DNA from: Clostridia bacterium
GTDB lineage: Bacteria > Bacillota_A > Clostridia > UMGS1810
Reading direction: 5' to 3'
Assembly (NCBI GenBank): GCA_017437345.1
Contig: JAFSBJ010000046.1
Coordinates: 1-12,747 of the forward strand
Length of the DNA stretch: 12,747 bases
Positions 12,691 through 12,747 of the stretch are shown here, one piece after another. The first letter of the stretch is position 1. The number at the start of each line of letters is the position of its first letter. Under the pieces are notes generated by a model. The model was given only the letters and a program-made list of their open reading frames with translations, was not told where the DNA came from and made no database searches. A program made the position numbers and the translations under genes.

Positions 12691-12747
12691 AGCCCTGTCG
12701 CCAAGTTGGTAAGGCACCGGATTCTGATTCCGGCATTTCGGAGGTTC
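12691..12747 (+). tRNA. tRNA-Gln(CUG), 3' end beyond the window
   Basis: The sequence starts with acceptor strand AGCCCTG, then TC, D arm GCCAAGTTGGTAAGGC, an anticodon arm of CCGGA / TTCTGAT / TCCGG, variable loop, 5' side of the T stem GGAGG and TTC. The anticodon at positions 34-36 is CTG, reading CAG (Gln). The stretch from CACCGGA to TCCGGCATT equals my recollection of Escherichia coli tRNA-Gln(CUG). The T loop, 3' acceptor strand and CCA are cut off by the window end, so the 3' boundary is unknown. Transcription is from the promoter at 12631-12659. Confidence 0.93.

Noticed and set aside
12691..12747. The tRNA-Gln as an amber suppressor that would rescue znuC
   Set aside because: The anticodon reads CTG, the normal CAG decoder, and not CTA. 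Only weak near-cognate reading of UAG would be possible.

Overview
The window is low-GC DNA with tightly packed genes, mostly strong AGGAGG-type ribosome binding sites, TTGACA/TATAAT-type promoters and many intrinsic terminators. Together with an alpha/beta-type small acid-soluble spore protein behind a sigma-G-like promoter, this points to an endospore-forming member of the Clostridia. An Oscillospirales-like gut anaerobe is my inference, not something the sequence proves. Most genes are housekeeping genes. I saw no insertion sequence, prophage, CRISPR array or large horizontally acquired block.

Layout. (1) 46-2533, plus strand: a zinc-type ABC uptake operon in the order binding lipoprotein, ATPase, permease, with TAATG and TGATG stop/start overlaps. 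The ATPase gene carries an in-frame amber codon directly after its LSGGQ signature. (2) 2557-3518, minus strand: acyl carrier protein and RNase III, converging on the zinc operon through a 29-bp palindromic terminator whose two ends are the stop codons of both operons. (3) 3712-4830, plus strand: alanine racemase, divergent from acpP. (4) 4833-4942: a MITE-like inverted-repeat element with a terminator-like core that also supplies the rnhA stop codon. (5) 4940-6281, minus strand: a DUF624-type membrane protein gene followed 4 nt later by RNase HI. (6) 6433-7396, minus strand: the spore protein and a tandem-OB-fold SSB-like protein. (7) 7677-10503, plus strand: yebC, murA and a WalJ/YycJ-like metallo-hydrolase that overlaps murA by 8 nt. 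(8) 10520-12610: a complete lysine-riboswitch unit (promoter, aptamer, antiterminator, terminator) controlling an NhaC-family transporter, the candidate lysine importer LysW. (9) 12612-12747: a terminator-isolated promoter with an UP-like element and the first three quarters of a tRNA-Gln(CUG).

Themes. Cell-wall precursor supply is represented twice: Alr makes D-Ala, and MurA commits UDP-GlcNAc to peptidoglycan. RNA and DNA processing is represented by RNase III, RNase HI, the SSB-like protein and WalJ. Metal and amino-acid uptake are represented by the zinc system and the lysine-controlled transporter.

The most unusual items are the N-terminus of the transporter, which carries four perfect CxxCxGxG motifs (DnaJ-type zinc-binding signature, compact spacing) after a membrane anchor, and the amber codon in the zinc ATPase gene. 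The riboswitch expression platform can be read directly: the 3' strand of P1 can pair with the 5' strand of the terminator over 16 positions with two mismatches.
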